A DNA stretch of 64,000 nt from Marinicella meishanensis (lineage in GTDB: Bacteria > Pseudomonadota > Gammaproteobacteria > Xanthomonadales > Marinicellaceae). The stretch is from NCBI RefSeq assembly GCF_019931145.1, contig NZ_JAIOUV010000001.1, positions 186,001 to 250,000 on the forward strand, written 5' to 3'. The notes under the pieces are model-generated. The model worked only from the letters and a program-made list of their open reading frames with translations, was not told where the DNA came from and searched no databases. A program made the translations under genes and the position numbers. How positions within the stretch are numbered: the stretch's first letter is position 1; each line of letters opens with the position of its first letter. Shown here piece by piece: positions 36,185 to 44,546 of the stretch.

Positions 36185-37559
36185 ACTGTTCTCGGTATTT
36201 TCTGACCACATGCAAAGCAATCACATTCAAAATCAAGGTGGTGACAAACAACATCAAGCCCAAGGCAAAGGCCGCCAAGGTTTTGGCGCTGTCGAATTCC
36301 TGGTCACCGGTCAACAAGGTCACGATCTGCACCGTGACGGTGGTCACCGCTTCCAGCGGGTTGACCGTGAGGTTGGCTGCCAAACCGGCCGCCATCACCA
36401 CAATCATGGTTTCACCGATGGCCCGCGAGGCGGCCAACAACACGCCACCGACAATACCGGGCAGGGCCGCGGGGATCAACACCTTAATGATGGTTTCCGA
36501 TCGGGTGGCACCCAAGCCCAAAGAACCCTCACGCAAGCTTTGTGGCACCGCCGAGAGGACGTCATCGGACAAAGATGAGACAAACGGAATGATCATGATG
36601 CCCATCACCAAACCGGCCGCCAGGGCGCTTTCAGAAGCCACCGACAAGCCCAATGATTCGCCCAAATCGCGGATGAATGGGGCCACGGTCAAGGCGGCAA
36701 AAAAGCCATAAACCACGGTGGGGATACCGGCCAAAATCTCCAACACCGGTTTGGCCACTGACCGAATTGACTTGCTGGCATATTCAGACAGGTAGATGGC
36801 CGACATCAGACCCAAGGGCACCGACACCAACAAGGCGATGAACGAAATCAACATGGTGCCGACAAACAAGGGCACCGCACCAAAGGCCGCCGAGGAACCG
36901 ACTTGGTCGGCGCGGATGGCGGTTTGTGGCGACCATTCGGTGCCAAACATGAAAGACAAGATTGGCACTTCACCGAAGAATCGGGTCGATTCAAACAACA
37001 CCGAGAAAACGATGCCAACCGTGGTCATGATGGCAATCGATGCCGCCAACAACAAAATCCCTTCGATGATTTTTTCAAACACCTTGCGCGCTGGGGTGTC
37101 GGTGTTGATTTTCTTCAAACCCCAGATGGCCAGCAGGATGGACAGGGCCAACACCACCACGGAGATGGTGCGGTTGGTGGTGGTTTCAATTTCGTGATAG
37201 CGCTGATAAACCTGTTGTTTTTCCGGACTCAGGGCACTGACTTTTTCCGGGGTATCGGCGCTTTTGATGTCATTCAGGTACAAGTCCAAATCTTCATTGG
37301 CATCGATGTTCGACTCCACGATGTAGGCCGAAATCTCGCTGTTGATGTAAGGCTCTTCGACCACCTGTAAGAAAAACAACACCAACAAGGCCGGCAACAG
37401 CGAACACAGGGCCGCCACATAACCGAAATACTTGGGCAGGGTGAGGATTTTCTTTTTCTGCTTGTGCTGGCGGTAGGCGGTGGTGATTTTCTGCCTGGCC
37501 ATGAAATAACTGAAGGCCGCAAACAGCAACAACAAAAAGATCAGGGCGCTGAATTTCAT
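36177..37559 (-). CDS. pstC: phosphate ABC transporter permease PstC
   Basis: 460 residues. It has two N-terminal helices, a periplasmic insert of about 70 residues (about 70-130), then the permease core with the EAA loop SLREGSLGLGATRSETI...LPAALPG (about 360-385) and ASRAIGETM. This is the long PstC form. First gene of the permease unit; pstS lies 118 bases upstream behind a terminator, so pstC-A-B-phoU may be expressed at a lower level than pstS by read-through. Confidence 0.93.
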   Translation of the reverse strand: MKFSALIFLLLLFAAFSYFMARQKITTAYRQHKQKKKILTLPKYFGYVAALCSLLPALLVLFFLQVVEEPYINSEISAYIVESNIDANEDLDLYLNDIKSADTPEKVSALSPEKQQVYQRYHEIETTTNRTISVVVLALSILLAIWGLKKINTDTPARKVFEKIIEGILLLAASIAIMTTVGIVFSVLFESTRFFGEVPILSFMFGTEWSPQTAIRADQVGSSAAFGAVPLFVGTMLISFIALLVSVPLGLMSAIYLSEYASKSIRSVAKPVLEILAGIPTVVYGFFAALTVAPFIRDLGESLGLSVASESALAAGLVMGIMIIPFVSSLSDDVLSAVPQSLREGSLGLGATRSETIIKVLIPAALPGIVGGVLLAASRAIGETMIVVMAAGLAANLTVNPLEAVTTVTVQIVTLLTGDQEFDSAKTLAAFALGLMLFVTTLILNVIALHVVRKYREQYE

Positions 37560-37614
37560 CGGATTTTCATCTCACTGAATACAATCAAAGGCCCACATCT
37601 GTGGACCGCGTTAA

Positions 37615-37652
37615 TAAAAAGACCGCAACCGAGGTTTACCCGGTTGCGGTTA
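37615..37652 (-). terminator. terminator between pstS and pstC
   Basis: On the minus strand ACCGCAACCG-GGTAAACC-TCGGTTGCGGT is followed by CTTTTTATT, 26 bases after the pstS stop. It probably lowers transcription into pstC relative to pstS. Confidence 0.85.
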
Positions 37653-37677
37653 AAGGTCATAAAAACGTAATCTATTT

Positions 37678-38715
37678 TTACAACTCGAGGTTGTTCAATT
37701 CCATGGTGTCGGTTTTCACTTTGTTGTAAAGCTCGCCACCCAAAGGAATCAATCCTTTGTCAGTCAAGTAGCCTTCTTCACCCATGGCTTTTTCGCTGGT
37801 GAATTCTGCCAAGAATTCTTTCATGCCAGGAATCTCTGCGACGTGGGCTTTTTTCACGTAGAAGTACAGCGGTCGAGACACGGGGTACTCACCCGAAGCA
37901 ATGGTTTCAAACTCAGGCGCGGCACCATCCACCAATGACCCTTTCACCAGGTCGGCATTTTGGTCCAAGAAAGAGAAGCCGAAGATGCCCAAAGCGTCTG
38001 GGTTCTTTTGCAGTTTTTGAATGATCAGGTTGTCATTCTCACCGGCTTCGACATAAGCACCGTCTTCACGGATGCTGTGACAAATGGTTTTGTATTGGCT
38101 CTTGTCGCTGTCTTTGGTGGCTTTGATCCAAGGGAATTTTTTACAACCCCCTTCCATGGCCAATTCCACAAAAGCGTCGCGGGTACCCGAAGTGGGTGGC
38201 GGACCCAAAACTTCGATTTTCACCGCGGGCAACTCAGCATTCACTTCGTTCCACATGGTGTATGGGTTGGGCACCAACTCACCATCTTTCTCGGTCGGTA
38301 CTTCTTTGGCCAGGGCCAAAAACAGGTCTTTGCGCGACAGTTTGAAATCATGCGAACTGATCTCATTGGCCACCACGATGCCGTCATAACCAATCAACAC
38401 TTCAACCACACCGTCCACGCCATTGTCATGACACATGGTCAACTCAGACTCTTTGATGCGACGTGAGGCATTGGTGATGTCTGGGGTGTCCACGCCGTTG
38501 CCTTTACAGAACAACTTCATGCCACCGCCGGTGCCGGTGGATTCGATTTTGGGGGTTTTGAAAGAAGTTGATTTGCCAAAACGCTCAGCCACCACAGTCG
38601 AGAATGGGTAAACCGTAGAAGAACCCACCACACTGATGTAGTCTCGGCCTGCGGCTTGAATTTGACTGGCTGCAACCAAACCGGCAACCAAAGTGATTTT
38701 TTTCAAAGTTTTCAT
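37678..38715 (-). CDS. pstS: phosphate ABC transporter substrate-binding protein PstS
   Basis: 345 residues with a signal peptide (residues 1-21, cleavage near IQA-AG). VVGSSTVYPFSTVVAERFG and the phosphate loop STGTGGGMKLFC are the PstS/SphX-type signatures, as are DALGIFGFSF and YPVSRPLYFYV. It binds phosphate in the periplasm and delivers it to PstC/PstA. A three-copy PHO box lies about 50 bases upstream of the ATG. Confidence 0.95.
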   Translation of the reverse strand: MKTLKKITLVAGLVAASQIQAAGRDYISVVGSSTVYPFSTVVAERFGKSTSFKTPKIESTGTGGGMKLFCKGNGVDTPDITNASRRIKESELTMCHDNGVDGVVEVLIGYDGIVVANEISSHDFKLSRKDLFLALAKEVPTEKDGELVPNPYTMWNEVNAELPAVKIEVLGPPPTSGTRDAFVELAMEGGCKKFPWIKATKDSDKSQYKTICHSIREDGAYVEAGENDNLIIQKLQKNPDALGIFGFSFLDQNADLVKGSLVDGAAPEFETIASGEYPVSRPLYFYVKKAHVAEIPGMKEFLAEFTSEKAMGEEGYLTDKGLIPLGGELYNKVKTDTMELNNLEL

Positions 38716-38764
38716 ATTAAAATCATCTTGAAGATTGAGATGCTGGGCATTGTATTGGGCAATT

Positions 38765-38793
38765 GTTACAGTAATATGACAATATTGTCACAA
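38765..38793 (-). promoter_or_regulatory. PHO box upstream of pstS
   Basis: On the minus strand TTGTGAC-AATA-TTGTCAT-ATTA-CTGTAAC gives three 7-mers repeated every 11 bases, close to the known CTGTCAT-N4-CTGTCAT pattern bound by PhoB dimers. It ends about 50 bases before the pstS ATG, in position for activation. Confidence 0.85.
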
Positions 38794-38863
38794 AGCTTAA
38801 ACAATCCCACAATCGCCTCAGATTGTTTCAGCCTACTGAATCTTTATAACGGCTTGATGACAA

Positions 38864-40165
38864 TCAGTCCGCGATCAAAGTGCGGTGTCTGGGAAACACC
38901 ACTTTGAACTGTGACCCTTGGTCTGGTTCGCTTTCAATGTCCAGTTCGGCGCCGTGCTTGAGACAGATGTGTTTGACAATGGCCAAACCCAAACCGGTGC
39001 TTTGTTGGTTGCGGTCTTTGGAATTGTCGACCCGATAAAACCGCTCAGTCAAATGTGGGATGTGCCGGGTGTCAATTCCCGGCCCGCTGTCGGTGACCCA
39101 GAAGTTGGCTTCGCCGTTGCGTTCAAACCACTTGATCGCCACCGCGGTGCCCGGCGGGGTGTGAATGATGGCGTTGTGCATCAGGTTCAAACAAATACTG
39201 GTGATTTCCGACTCGTCGCCTTTGATTGACAGGGCCGAGTTGATCTCGGCCGACAGCTGGTGGTCTTTGGCATCGACACTGGACTTGATGTCATTGAATA
39301 AACCATTGAGCAGTTCCGGCATGGCAATTTCCTTGTCATCCGACTCGATGACCCGGTCGTGCTCGATTTTCGACAGTTTCAACATGTCTTCGATGATCTT
39401 GGACATGCGGTTGGCCTGGTCCTTGGCCTGGTCGATGGCATCGGTCCAGTCATCACTGATGTCGGCCGACGATTGCAGCATTTCCAGGTATCCTGAGATC
39501 ACCGTCAGTGGCGTGCGCAATTCGTGGGAGGCATTGGCCACAAAGGCCTTGCGCGATTGTTGCAGCGCTTCCTGGGCACTGATGTCACGGGCCACCATCA
39601 AATACCGCTCCTTGTTGATTTTGATCAGGCGGATGTGGATGCTTTTGTCGTTGTACTTACCGTGTGGCAGTTTGACCGCTTGGTCTTGTTTGCCTGTACT
39701 CAACAATTTCACAAAGGCCGGTAGGCGGATGATGTTGTCGATGCGGGTGTTGGTGTCGCCATCACCGATGTTGAGAATTTCTTCAGCGATGTGGTTGCTC
39801 CATTGAATTTCAAATTGGCGGTTCAACAAAATGGTGGCAAACGGCAAAGCCTGGGCGGTGATGACGAACTGTTGCAACAGGAATTTGTTGCGTTTTTGTG
39901 CTTCCTTGGTTTGCGCTTTGTTGTTGATGACTTTGCAGGTGATGGCTTCGAACACCCCATGGTTGATCGGCACATATTTGCGTGACGCCCCTTTCATGTA
40001 CCAGTCATAAAAGGTTTTGAACTCGGTGATTTTCCAAATCACATACACCAACAGCCAGGCCAACAGGCTCCAGGACCAGTAACCACTGACCCAACCGGTG
40101 ACCAGTGCCAGGCACACAAACACCAGCACCGCGATGCGTTCTTGCTTCCAACCGGAAATTTGCAT
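38864..40165 (-). CDS. phoR: phosphate regulon sensor histidine kinase PhoR
   Basis: 433 residues from ATG 40165 (MQISGWKQERIAVLVF), the usual PhoR length; upstream in-frame ATGs add an unlikely Cys/Trp-rich extension. Two hydrophobic helices (about 10-50), a PhoR-type linker, a PAS domain (about 95-190), the H box ASHELRTPLTVISGYLEML, the N box NLMHNAIIHTP, and GLGLAIVKH. It lies directly upstream of pstS on the same strand, but phoB, normally the partner gene just before it, is absent: the upstream neighbour is the divergent porin. It senses phosphate through PstSCAB-PhoU. Confidence 0.9.
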   Translation of the reverse strand: MQISGWKQERIAVLVFVCLALVTGWVSGYWSWSLLAWLLVYVIWKITEFKTFYDWYMKGASRKYVPINHGVFEAITCKVINNKAQTKEAQKRNKFLLQQFVITAQALPFATILLNRQFEIQWSNHIAEEILNIGDGDTNTRIDNIIRLPAFVKLLSTGKQDQAVKLPHGKYNDKSIHIRLIKINKERYLMVARDISAQEALQQSRKAFVANASHELRTPLTVISGYLEMLQSSADISDDWTDAIDQAKDQANRMSKIIEDMLKLSKIEHDRVIESDDKEIAMPELLNGLFNDIKSSVDAKDHQLSAEINSALSIKGDESEITSICLNLMHNAIIHTPPGTAVAIKWFERNGEANFWVTDSGPGIDTRHIPHLTERFYRVDNSKDRNQQSTGLGLAIVKHICLKHGAELDIESEPDQGSQFKVVFPRHRTLIAD

Positions 40166-40353
40166 ATTGATGAAACCGAGAATGACACAAAACCAACAGG
40201 GACCTGTATTATAAGGTATGTCGCACACCCACGACCGATGACACATCACAGCGGCCCAAGAATTCTCAACCTGACCACCGCGCATCAGCCATGTCATGCC
40301 ATCTTAGCGCAATGCTTCCTATAATGGCGCTGAATTTTGTGCTTTTCGGGCAT

Positions 40354-40411
40354 TTGTCACACAACTGTGTTCTGAATGTAATAATTGTCATGAAACTGTC
40401 ACATTTGTCAC
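40354..40411 (+). promoter_or_regulatory. PHO box region upstream of the porin gene
   Basis: TTGTCAT (40385) and CTGTCAC (40396) stand 11 bases apart, followed by a third TTGTCAC at 40405. Further upstream TTGTCAC (40354) and CTGTGTT (40365) again stand 11 bases apart. Two PhoB dimer sites are therefore plausible, the proximal one about 40-65 bases before the ATG at 40451. The intergenic region also serves phoR on the other strand; nothing else is seen in it. Confidence 0.75.
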
Positions 40412-40450
40412 CTAACATTCACATTTTTCCAATCATCAGTGGGTATTCAC

Positions 40451-41668
40451 ATGAAAAAGAAACTTTTGGTAACGTCATTGTTACTGTCCATGGGCGCGCC
40501 AGCTTGGGCCGATTCAACACAAGATGAAATCGCCATGCTGAAAGAACAGCTGAAAATGTTGACGCAAAAAATTGAACAGTTGGAAGCCAAAACCAACGAC
40601 AACGCAGAAGCCGTTGAGCAGGCCGCAGAACAAGCCGCCGAAGCCAAAGCCGCAGAGAAATCGGAGTCTTGGGCCGACCGCATCACCTTTTCTGGCGACT
40701 TCCGTTACCGCGAAGAATACATCGACGAACGCGGCAAAGAAGCCCGCAACCGCAACCGCATCCGTTTGCGTTTGGCCGCCAAAACCCAAGTCAATGACCG
40801 CTTGGACGTGAATTTCCGCTTGGCCACTGGCGTGGACGACCCCGCTTCTGGTAACCAAACCTTGGACGGCGGCTTCAACACCAAAGATTTCGGTCTGGAC
40901 CGCGCGTACTTCAACTACCAGTTGACCGATGCCTTGACCCTGACCGCCGGCAAAATGGCCAACCCCGCTTACAAAGCCGGTAAAAACCAAATGATCTGGG
41001 ACAACGACGTCAACCCCGAAGGCATTGCTTTGCAATTGGACAGCAACGGCTGGCAAGGCAACCTGGTGGGCTATGCGGTGGAAGAGTTCAGTGGTGATGA
41101 CGACATCTTGATGTTCGGTGGTCAATTGAACCGCACTTTTGATTTCGACCAAGGCAGCTTGATTGCCGGCGTCAGCTACTACGACTATGACAACTTGCAA
41201 GGCAACTTCCCTGCCTATGACGGCAAACCCCGCAACAACTCAGTGGATGCCTCCGGTCGTTTGATCAATGACTACAACCTGCTGGAAGGTTCTTTGGAAT
41301 ACCAAACCAAGTTGAATGACAAACCATTCTCGGTATTCGGCAGCTACGTGGAAAACCTGGAAGCCGATGTGGCCGAAAGCGGTTTTGCCCTGGGTGCCAA
41401 CTACGGTAAAGTCAGCGGTCCTGGCACCTGGAATGTCAGCTACACCTTCATGGACATCGACGCCGATGCCGTGGTCGCAGTGTTCAACGACTCGAACTTC
41501 GGTGCCGGTGGCCCCGATTCCAAAGGTCACTTGCTGCGTGGTGGCTACGGTTTGAATAAAAACACCTCATTGGCTTTCGCCTACTTCAGCAACGAGCTGA
41601 AAAAAGACCAAGCCAACCCAGTGGATTACGACCGCTTCCAATTGGACTTCATCTTGAAATTCAAATAA
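40451..41668 (+). CDS. putative outer-membrane porin, likely phosphate-starvation induced
   Basis: 405 residues from ATG 40451 (MKKKLLVTS...); an ATG at 40439 is less likely. Signal peptide 1-21 (PAWA-DS). A coiled-coil-type stretch (about 25-70, MLKEQLKMLTQKIEQLEAKT then Ala/Glu-rich) precedes the barrel, as in trimeric porins of the 'putative porin' (Porin_5-like) group. The barrel starts RITFSGDFRYREEY and ends DRFQLDFILKFK with a terminal aromatic residue near the end. The PHO-box repeats upstream make a role in phosphate or anion uptake likely, analogous to PhoE or OprP but of a different family. Confidence 0.85.
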   Translation: MKKKLLVTSLLLSMGAPAWADSTQDEIAMLKEQLKMLTQKIEQLEAKTNDNAEAVEQAAEQAAEAKAAEKSESWADRITFSGDFRYREEYIDERGKEARNRNRIRLRLAAKTQVNDRLDVNFRLATGVDDPASGNQTLDGGFNTKDFGLDRAYFNYQLTDALTLTAGKMANPAYKAGKNQMIWDNDVNPEGIALQLDSNGWQGNLVGYAVEEFSGDDDILMFGGQLNRTFDFDQGSLIAGVSYYDYDNLQGNFPAYDGKPRNNSVDASGRLINDYNLLEGSLEYQTKLNDKPFSVFGSYVENLEADVAESGFALGANYGKVSGPGTWNVSYTFMDIDADAVVAVFNDSNFGAGGPDSKGHLLRGGYGLNKNTSLAFAYFSNELKKDQANPVDYDRFQLDFILKFK

Positions 41669-41686
41669 GCGGCATCGCACAAGCCT

Positions 41687-41717
41687 AAAAAAACCCCGGC
41701 CAGTCCGGGGTTTTTTT
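41687..41717 (+). terminator. bidirectional terminator between porin and the 41736 gene
   Basis: AAAAAAACCCCGG-CCAG-TCCGGGGTTTTTTT is a near-perfect hairpin with T-runs on both strands, 18 bases after the porin stop and 19 before the stop of the convergent gene. Confidence 0.9.
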
Positions 41718-41735
41718 GTGCCTGACTGAGGTGGA

Positions 41736-42671
41736 TCAATCCACCGCCAAGCACCACACCGTGGCGGTCACGGTCTCTACAAAATTAGGATTTCGGTTGA
41801 TTACTTTACACAAGAGCCGGGCAGGATTCACATCGTTGTCCACTGCCGTCAATCGTTCAAAGAGTACACTGATACCAGAATTATCCGATGGCACATTACA
41901 CGCATGATTGATCAACAGGTCTTTGGCCCCGGTACATGTCACCGCCACCTGATCGATAAAACCTCCTACAGCGATGGAGTTGGTATTAACATAAACACTG
42001 CCTTTTCGGTTGAACACATTCCCATCAATGTCTGCTGGGAAAATGCCGCCATCCTCTACCTGGTCGGTGCCGATGGCATCATTGGCTATCTTGGCCCGCG
42101 TCACTGCAGCCGAATCCAGGTCCACGGTCCGCACCTCGCCATTGGCGATGCTGCCAGAGATCACCGCGCCGTTGTCGATTTTACCCAAGGTCACCGCTTG
42201 CTCAGCCAGTTTTTCCTCGGTCACCGCGCCGTTTTGCAACGCGGCCGTGTCCACCGCACCGGGCGCCACAAACAGGGTTTCGATGGCGAACGGTGAGGCG
42301 CCGACCCGCTGCCTGGGACTCAAAGTGGTGTAGACACCGCCACCGGCCTCGCGCACCGCAATCTCCAACCAGCGCGGCGCGCTGTTGAACGGCGCATCAC
42401 CGAAATCCAACAGCACCTCAAACACCCCATCGGCGACATCAATGCCAGTTTCATTCAAAGTGACACCCACTTGGTTACCGGCACTGTCGGCATCGTACAA
42501 GGCAAAAGTCATGTCATACGGACCCTGAGCGGCTTGGCCGGATTGGCTCAACTGGCCTTGGTAGGTGAAGCTGGTTTCGGCCAGGCTGGCGGTTGTACCA
42601 ATCAGCATCGTGCCGATCAAAATCAATTGGCAGACGGTGCTCTTTACACGCATTCGAATCTGAGGTTTCAT
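41736..42671 (-). CDS. exported protein with FTYQGQL domain and short repeats
   Basis: 311 residues. GAAGGAG lies 9 bases before the ATG. Signal peptide 1-31 (SLA-ET). The first domain begins FTYQGQLSQSG and contains MTFALYDADSAGNQVG and SPRQRVGASPFAIE, a module seen in many secreted bacterial proteins. Residues about 130-210 hold repeats of about 15 residues (GAVTEEKLA, GAVISGSIANGEV, AAVTRAKIANDAIGT), typical of beta-helical or trimeric stalk proteins. The C-terminal third has four Cys. Likely secreted or surface located. It follows the small secreted gene 42717-42986 by 45 bases and is probably co-transcribed. Confidence 0.75.
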   Translation of the reverse strand: MKPQIRMRVKSTVCQLILIGTMLIGTTASLAETSFTYQGQLSQSGQAAQGPYDMTFALYDADSAGNQVGVTLNETGIDVADGVFEVLLDFGDAPFNSAPRWLEIAVREAGGGVYTTLSPRQRVGASPFAIETLFVAPGAVDTAALQNGAVTEEKLAEQAVTLGKIDNGAVISGSIANGEVRTVDLDSAAVTRAKIANDAIGTDQVEDGGIFPADIDGNVFNRKGSVYVNTNSIAVGGFIDQVAVTCTGAKDLLINHACNVPSDNSGISVLFERLTAVDNDVNPARLLCKVINRNPNFVETVTATVWCLAVD

Positions 42672-42688
42672 CGGTTTGGCTCCTTCAC

Positions 42689-42722
42689 GGGTTCATTCTT
42701 GGGTTCATTCTTGGGTTCATTC
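42689..42722 (-). repeat. 12-base tandem repeat at a stop codon
   Basis: GGGTTCATTCTT is repeated nearly three times. On the minus strand the unit GAATGAACCCAA starts with the GAA-TGA that ends the upstream gene, so each copy repeats the last codon and stop. It sits between two co-directional secreted genes. Confidence 0.8.
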
Positions 42723-42986
42723 AAAATTATCAGCAAAAATCAGGTCATTGGGCGGTGGTGTGGTGGCCCAAAAACCGCTGTGCAGGGTGAACTCACCACC
42801 GCTGGTGTGGCCCACTGCAGGTTGTCCAAACGTGCCCTGCAGTTGATATTCTCCGGCCGCAGTGCTGCCACCGGCTGGAGCCTGTACCGAAGAATCCATC
42901 GTGTACAGCTCGCCTGATTGGGCGCAAAAAGCCAAAAACAGGGTGACCAGCCAAATTCGCTTGATGTTCGTGGTCAATGTGATCAT
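42717..42986 (-). CDS. small exported protein with C-terminal LIFADNFE motif
   Basis: 89 residues from ATG 42986; a TTG at 42998 would add four residues. Signal peptide about 1-23, then a short beta-rich unit: GEYQLQGTFGQPAVGH and GGEFTLHSGFWATT, a pattern of small secreted proteins in which the same phrase 'GxxxLxGTxGQP...GGxFTLxxGFW' recurs. It ends DLIFADNFE like the exported DUF5666 protein (LIFADSFD). Role unknown; the conserved tail may be a sorting or processing signal. Confidence 0.7.
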   Translation of the reverse strand: MITLTTNIKRIWLVTLFLAFCAQSGELYTMDSSVQAPAGGSTAAGEYQLQGTFGQPAVGHTSGGEFTLHSGFWATTPPPNDLIFADNFE

Positions 42987-43139
42987 GGGCTTATCCAAAG
43001 TCTTTGTTTTGATGATTGATAACTCTTTAACCCATGAGCGGGGCCTTAACTGACAGCTTTTTTTAAAAAATTGTAACCATTGCGGGTTCGGGTCGTTAAT
43101 GGCTAATAACGATTAAAAAAGAGGAGCTTAAGAACCCCC

Positions 43140-44546
43140 ATGCTGTTCAACACACCGATCTTTTTTGCTTTTTTGATGGTGTTCTTGTTGTTTTATGGCT
43201 TTGTGTTTTTGCGCCATAAACCCAGGATCTACTTCATCCTCGTCTCTTCGCTGGTGTTTTACGGCACCTGGAATTACCGCTTCATCCCGCTGTTGGTGGG
43301 CTCGGCGGTCATTGACTATTTCCTCGCCCAAGCGATTTACAATGCCAGTGACCAACGGCGCAAAAAACTGTTTTTGACCTTGTCGGTGGTGATGAACCTG
43401 GGCATCCTCGCGCTGTTCAAGTACGCCGACTTTGCCATCCAGTCGGTGGCTGATTTCCTCGGGGTGTTGGGTTACCAGTCCGACTTGGGCTCGCTGTCTT
43501 GGGTGTTGCCGGTGGGCATTTCCTTCTACACCTTCCAATCCTTGAGTTACACCATCGACGTCTACCGCGGCGAGATGAAAGCGCGCAAAGGCCTGGCCGA
43601 ATTCACCACCGCGTTGGCGTTTTTTCCCCAATTGGTGGCCGGTCCGATCCTCCGGGCCAAACACATCCTGCCGCAGTTCCATAAACTGCCGTTGCCGACC
43701 TGGCTGATGGTCAAGAACGGCTTTTTGTTGATCACCATCGGCTTGTTGAAAAAAACCATGGCCGATTTGTTGGCGGCGCCAGCAGCCATGGCCTTTGATC
43801 AAGGGCCGGTGAGTTTGCTGGAAACCTGGACCGGGGTGCTGGCCTTTGCCGGTCAGATCTACGGCGATTTTTCCGGCTACAGTGACATGGCCATCGGCAT
43901 CGCCTTGTTGATTGGTTTCAAGATTCCGCTGAACTTCCGCTTGCCGTATTTTGCGCTGTCACCGGTGCAATTCTGGCAGCGTTGGCACATATCCCTGTCG
44001 ACCTGGTTGCGCGATTACCTGTACATCTCCTTGGGGGGTAAATACAACCGCATCCGCAACGTGATGATCACCATGTTGCTCGGTGGCTTGTGGCACGGCG
44101 CGGCCTGGACCTTTGTCGCCTGGGGTGCCTTCCACGGCCTGATCATCATCGCCACCCACCAACTGGGCACCAGCGCGGCATTTGCCGGCTTTGCCCAGAG
44201 CCAGCGCTTTTTCAACAAGCTGTTCAAATGGCTGATCACCTTCTACCTGGTGTTGATTGGCTGGGTGTTGTTCCGCGCCACCGGCATGGATTCGGCTTGG
44301 GACATCATCACCCAGATGCATGGCTTGGCGGGCAGCTTGCCGGCGTCGGGCTCCAAAGCCCTGATCATCTTTGGACTGACGGTGGGTGCCTTGATTTTCA
44401 TGCACCTGATTGATGCCCTGGTGCTGAAAAAATCAGCCGGTTGGATGGCCCGCTGGTGGCTGTTCTGGCCGTCCTTGATCCTCATCCAAGCCATTTGTTT
44501 ACTCATTGGAGAACCCAGCAATGCCTTCATCTATTTCCAATTCTGA
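43140..44546 (+). CDS. MBOAT family O-acyltransferase (AlgI-like)
   Basis: 468 residues with about ten hydrophobic helices. N-terminus PRIYFILVSSLVFYGTWN, then WVLPVGISFYTFQSLSYTIDVYRGE (about 120-144), FFPQLVAGPILRA and the active-site region FWQRWHISLSTWLRDYLYI with the catalytic His in GGLWHGAAWTFVAWG (about 316-330). Such proteins move acyl groups, usually acetyl, across the inner membrane to extracellular polysaccharides or to other acceptors. The next gene (SGNH/AlgJ-like) starts inside its last 26 bases, so they act as a pair. No alginate synthesis genes are nearby. Confidence 0.92.
   Translation: MLFNTPIFFAFLMVFLLFYGFVFLRHKPRIYFILVSSLVFYGTWNYRFIPLLVGSAVIDYFLAQAIYNASDQRRKKLFLTLSVVMNLGILALFKYADFAIQSVADFLGVLGYQSDLGSLSWVLPVGISFYTFQSLSYTIDVYRGEMKARKGLAEFTTALAFFPQLVAGPILRAKHILPQFHKLPLPTWLMVKNGFLLITIGLLKKTMADLLAAPAAMAFDQGPVSLLETWTGVLAFAGQIYGDFSGYSDMAIGIALLIGFKIPLNFRLPYFALSPVQFWQRWHISLSTWLRDYLYISLGGKYNRIRNVMITMLLGGLWHGAAWTFVAWGAFHGLIIIATHQLGTSAAFAGFAQSQRFFNKLFKWLITFYLVLIGWVLFRATGMDSAWDIITQMHGLAGSLPASGSKALIIFGLTVGALIFMHLIDALVLKKSAGWMARWWLFWPSLILIQAICLLIGEPSNAFIYFQF

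Noticed and set aside
42689-42722. Short regular repeats as a possible CRISPR array
   Set aside because: Units are 12 bases with no spacers and only about three copies; no cas genes anywhere in the window.
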